NCBI GenBank assembly: GCA_027858355.1 | Contig: JAQICW010000608.1 | Span: 1 to 5,832, forward strand | Reading direction: 5' to 3' | From: Desulfobacula sp. | GTDB taxonomy: Bacteria; Desulfobacterota; Desulfobacteria; Desulfobacterales; Desulfobacteraceae | DNA length: 5,832 nt | Shown: piece after piece, positions 5,323-5,832 of the stretch | How positions within the stretch are numbered: the stretch's first letter is position 1 | Layout of the letters: each line of letters opens with the position of its first letter | Program-made: the position numbers and the translations under genes | Notes under the pieces: model-generated | What the model was told of the DNA's origin: nothing | The model's database searches: none | The model's input: the letters and a program-made list of their open reading frames with translations, nothing else

Positions 5323-5832
5323 TTATTTTACCGATGAAAAGATTTCTTTAAGTTCGTCGTGGCGAAGTTTTGAAGATCCCTTTTCAATTTTTTTAATAGT
5401 AGCCAACACCCCATCCGATGCTTTTTTAAGTTGTGGGGCAAGAGCCTTATTTAATTGGTTTTCAGCTTCGGTCAGTTGATTGATAAAAAACAAAAATTCT
5501 CCCTGGCTGCCTCTATAGGCAGATCTTACAAGAGCCTCATAGGACTCACCTTTGGCATTTAGCAAAAGGGTATAATGATTTGCCATCACTTTCAAAAAGA
5601 TGTCATATTTGCCGGACACCTTAGCTTTAAGGTTAGCCTGATCTGCAATATTCTGTGTGTTTGGTTTTCTGCCTTCGTCAAAGGCTTCTTCAGCCTCATT
5701 CAGAGCCTTTTTCCTGGAGAGTAACCAATTTTCCAGAAACTCTTTTCGTTGTTTCTTATATTTTGAAAAATCCTGAAAATAAAAAATAAAGATAAACGGG
5801 ATAAAAATCATCCATGCGCTCAGTTTGGGTTT
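5323..5832 (-). CDS. Unrecognised membrane-anchored helical protein, 5' end outside window
   Basis: I do not recognise a family of known function. The frame is open through the right edge (169 codons plus stop). A possible ATG at 5811 falls inside the apparent transmembrane segment and lacks a Shine-Dalgarno sequence, so the true start probably lies outside the window. What is visible is KPKLSAW leading into a hydrophobic stretch (MIFIPFIFIFYF) that reads as one membrane helix, followed by about 145 mostly hydrophilic residues rich in Lys, Glu, Ala and Leu, predicted to be helical and perhaps coiled coil (for example LTEAENQLNKALAPQLKKAS). There is no cysteine, metal site or catalytic motif. 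It points the same way as the operon but is separated from it by 265 bp including a hairpin, so it is probably not co-transcribed. Confidence 0.65.
   Translation of the reverse strand, partial: KPKLSAWMIFIPFIFIFYFQDFSKYKKQRKEFLENWLLSRKKALNEAEEAFDEGRKPNTQNIADQANLKAKVSGKYDIFLKVMANHYTLLLNAKGESYEALVRSAYRGSQGEFLFFINQLTEAENQLNKALAPQLKKASDGVLATIKKIEKGSSKLRHDELKEIFSSVK

Noticed and set aside
5261..5479. Plus-strand 72-codon open frame starting in the intergenic hairpin
   Set aside because: Most of it is antisense to the membrane-protein gene, and its start lies inside the inverted repeat without a Shine-Dalgarno sequence.
1..5832. CRISPR array, tRNA, rRNA or insertion-sequence ends
   Set aside because: No regularly spaced direct repeats, cloverleaf, rRNA-like stretch, transposase or terminal repeats were seen.

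Overview
The window is an almost fully coding stretch, all on the minus strand, of moderate GC with an AT-rich intergenic region. It suggests an anaerobic bacterium, most likely a sulfate- or metal-reducing member of the former Deltaproteobacteria (Desulfobacterota). That placement is inferred from the oxygen-sensitive enzyme set, the dense operon packing and base composition; there is no rRNA or other phylogenetic marker here.

Layout in the direction of transcription (right to left). At the right edge is the 3' part of an unrecognised membrane-anchored, charged helical protein (about 5832-5323). A 265-bp AT-rich intergenic region follows (5322-5058), holding several inverted repeats and a plausible promoter. 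Then come six tightly packed genes: a 2x[4Fe-4S] ferredoxin-type delta subunit (5057-4770), the alpha subunit (4773-3520), the beta (TPP) subunit (3518-2559) and the gamma subunit (2544-1996) of a four-subunit 2-oxoacid:acceptor oxidoreductase; a four-cluster iron-sulfur protein of the DmsB/NrfC type (1973-1317); and the N-terminal half of a DMSO-reductase-family molybdopterin oxidoreductase (1317 to the left edge). Junctions are an ATGA overlap, gaps of 1, 14 and 22 bp, and a TAATG overlap, so this is one transcription unit.

A complete CoA-acylating 2-oxoacid oxidoreductase next to a Tat-less molybdo-enzyme and its four-cluster partner matches the pad system of anaerobic phenylalanine/phenylacetate degradation. 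There PadBCD oxidises phenylacetyl-CoA to phenylglyoxylate, and PadEFG(H)I decarboxylates phenylglyoxylate oxidatively to benzoyl-CoA. I use pad symbols as the best hypothesis; a pyruvate- or other 2-oxoacid-specific enzyme beside an unrelated molybdo-enzyme cannot be excluded from sequence alone. The order here (F-G-I-E-C-B) differs from the padBCDEFGHI order known in Azoarcus/Aromatoleum. No padH-like NAD-linked subunit lies among these genes, which points to ferredoxin as acceptor.

The main oddity is at the 5' end of the molybdo-enzyme gene. The ATG that overlaps the preceding stop codon reads into a stop after eight codons, while the conserved reading frame begins one base out of register and has no usable start codon. 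The junction is a G5A5 homopolymer run: this is either a sequence error, a real frameshift mutation, or recoding.
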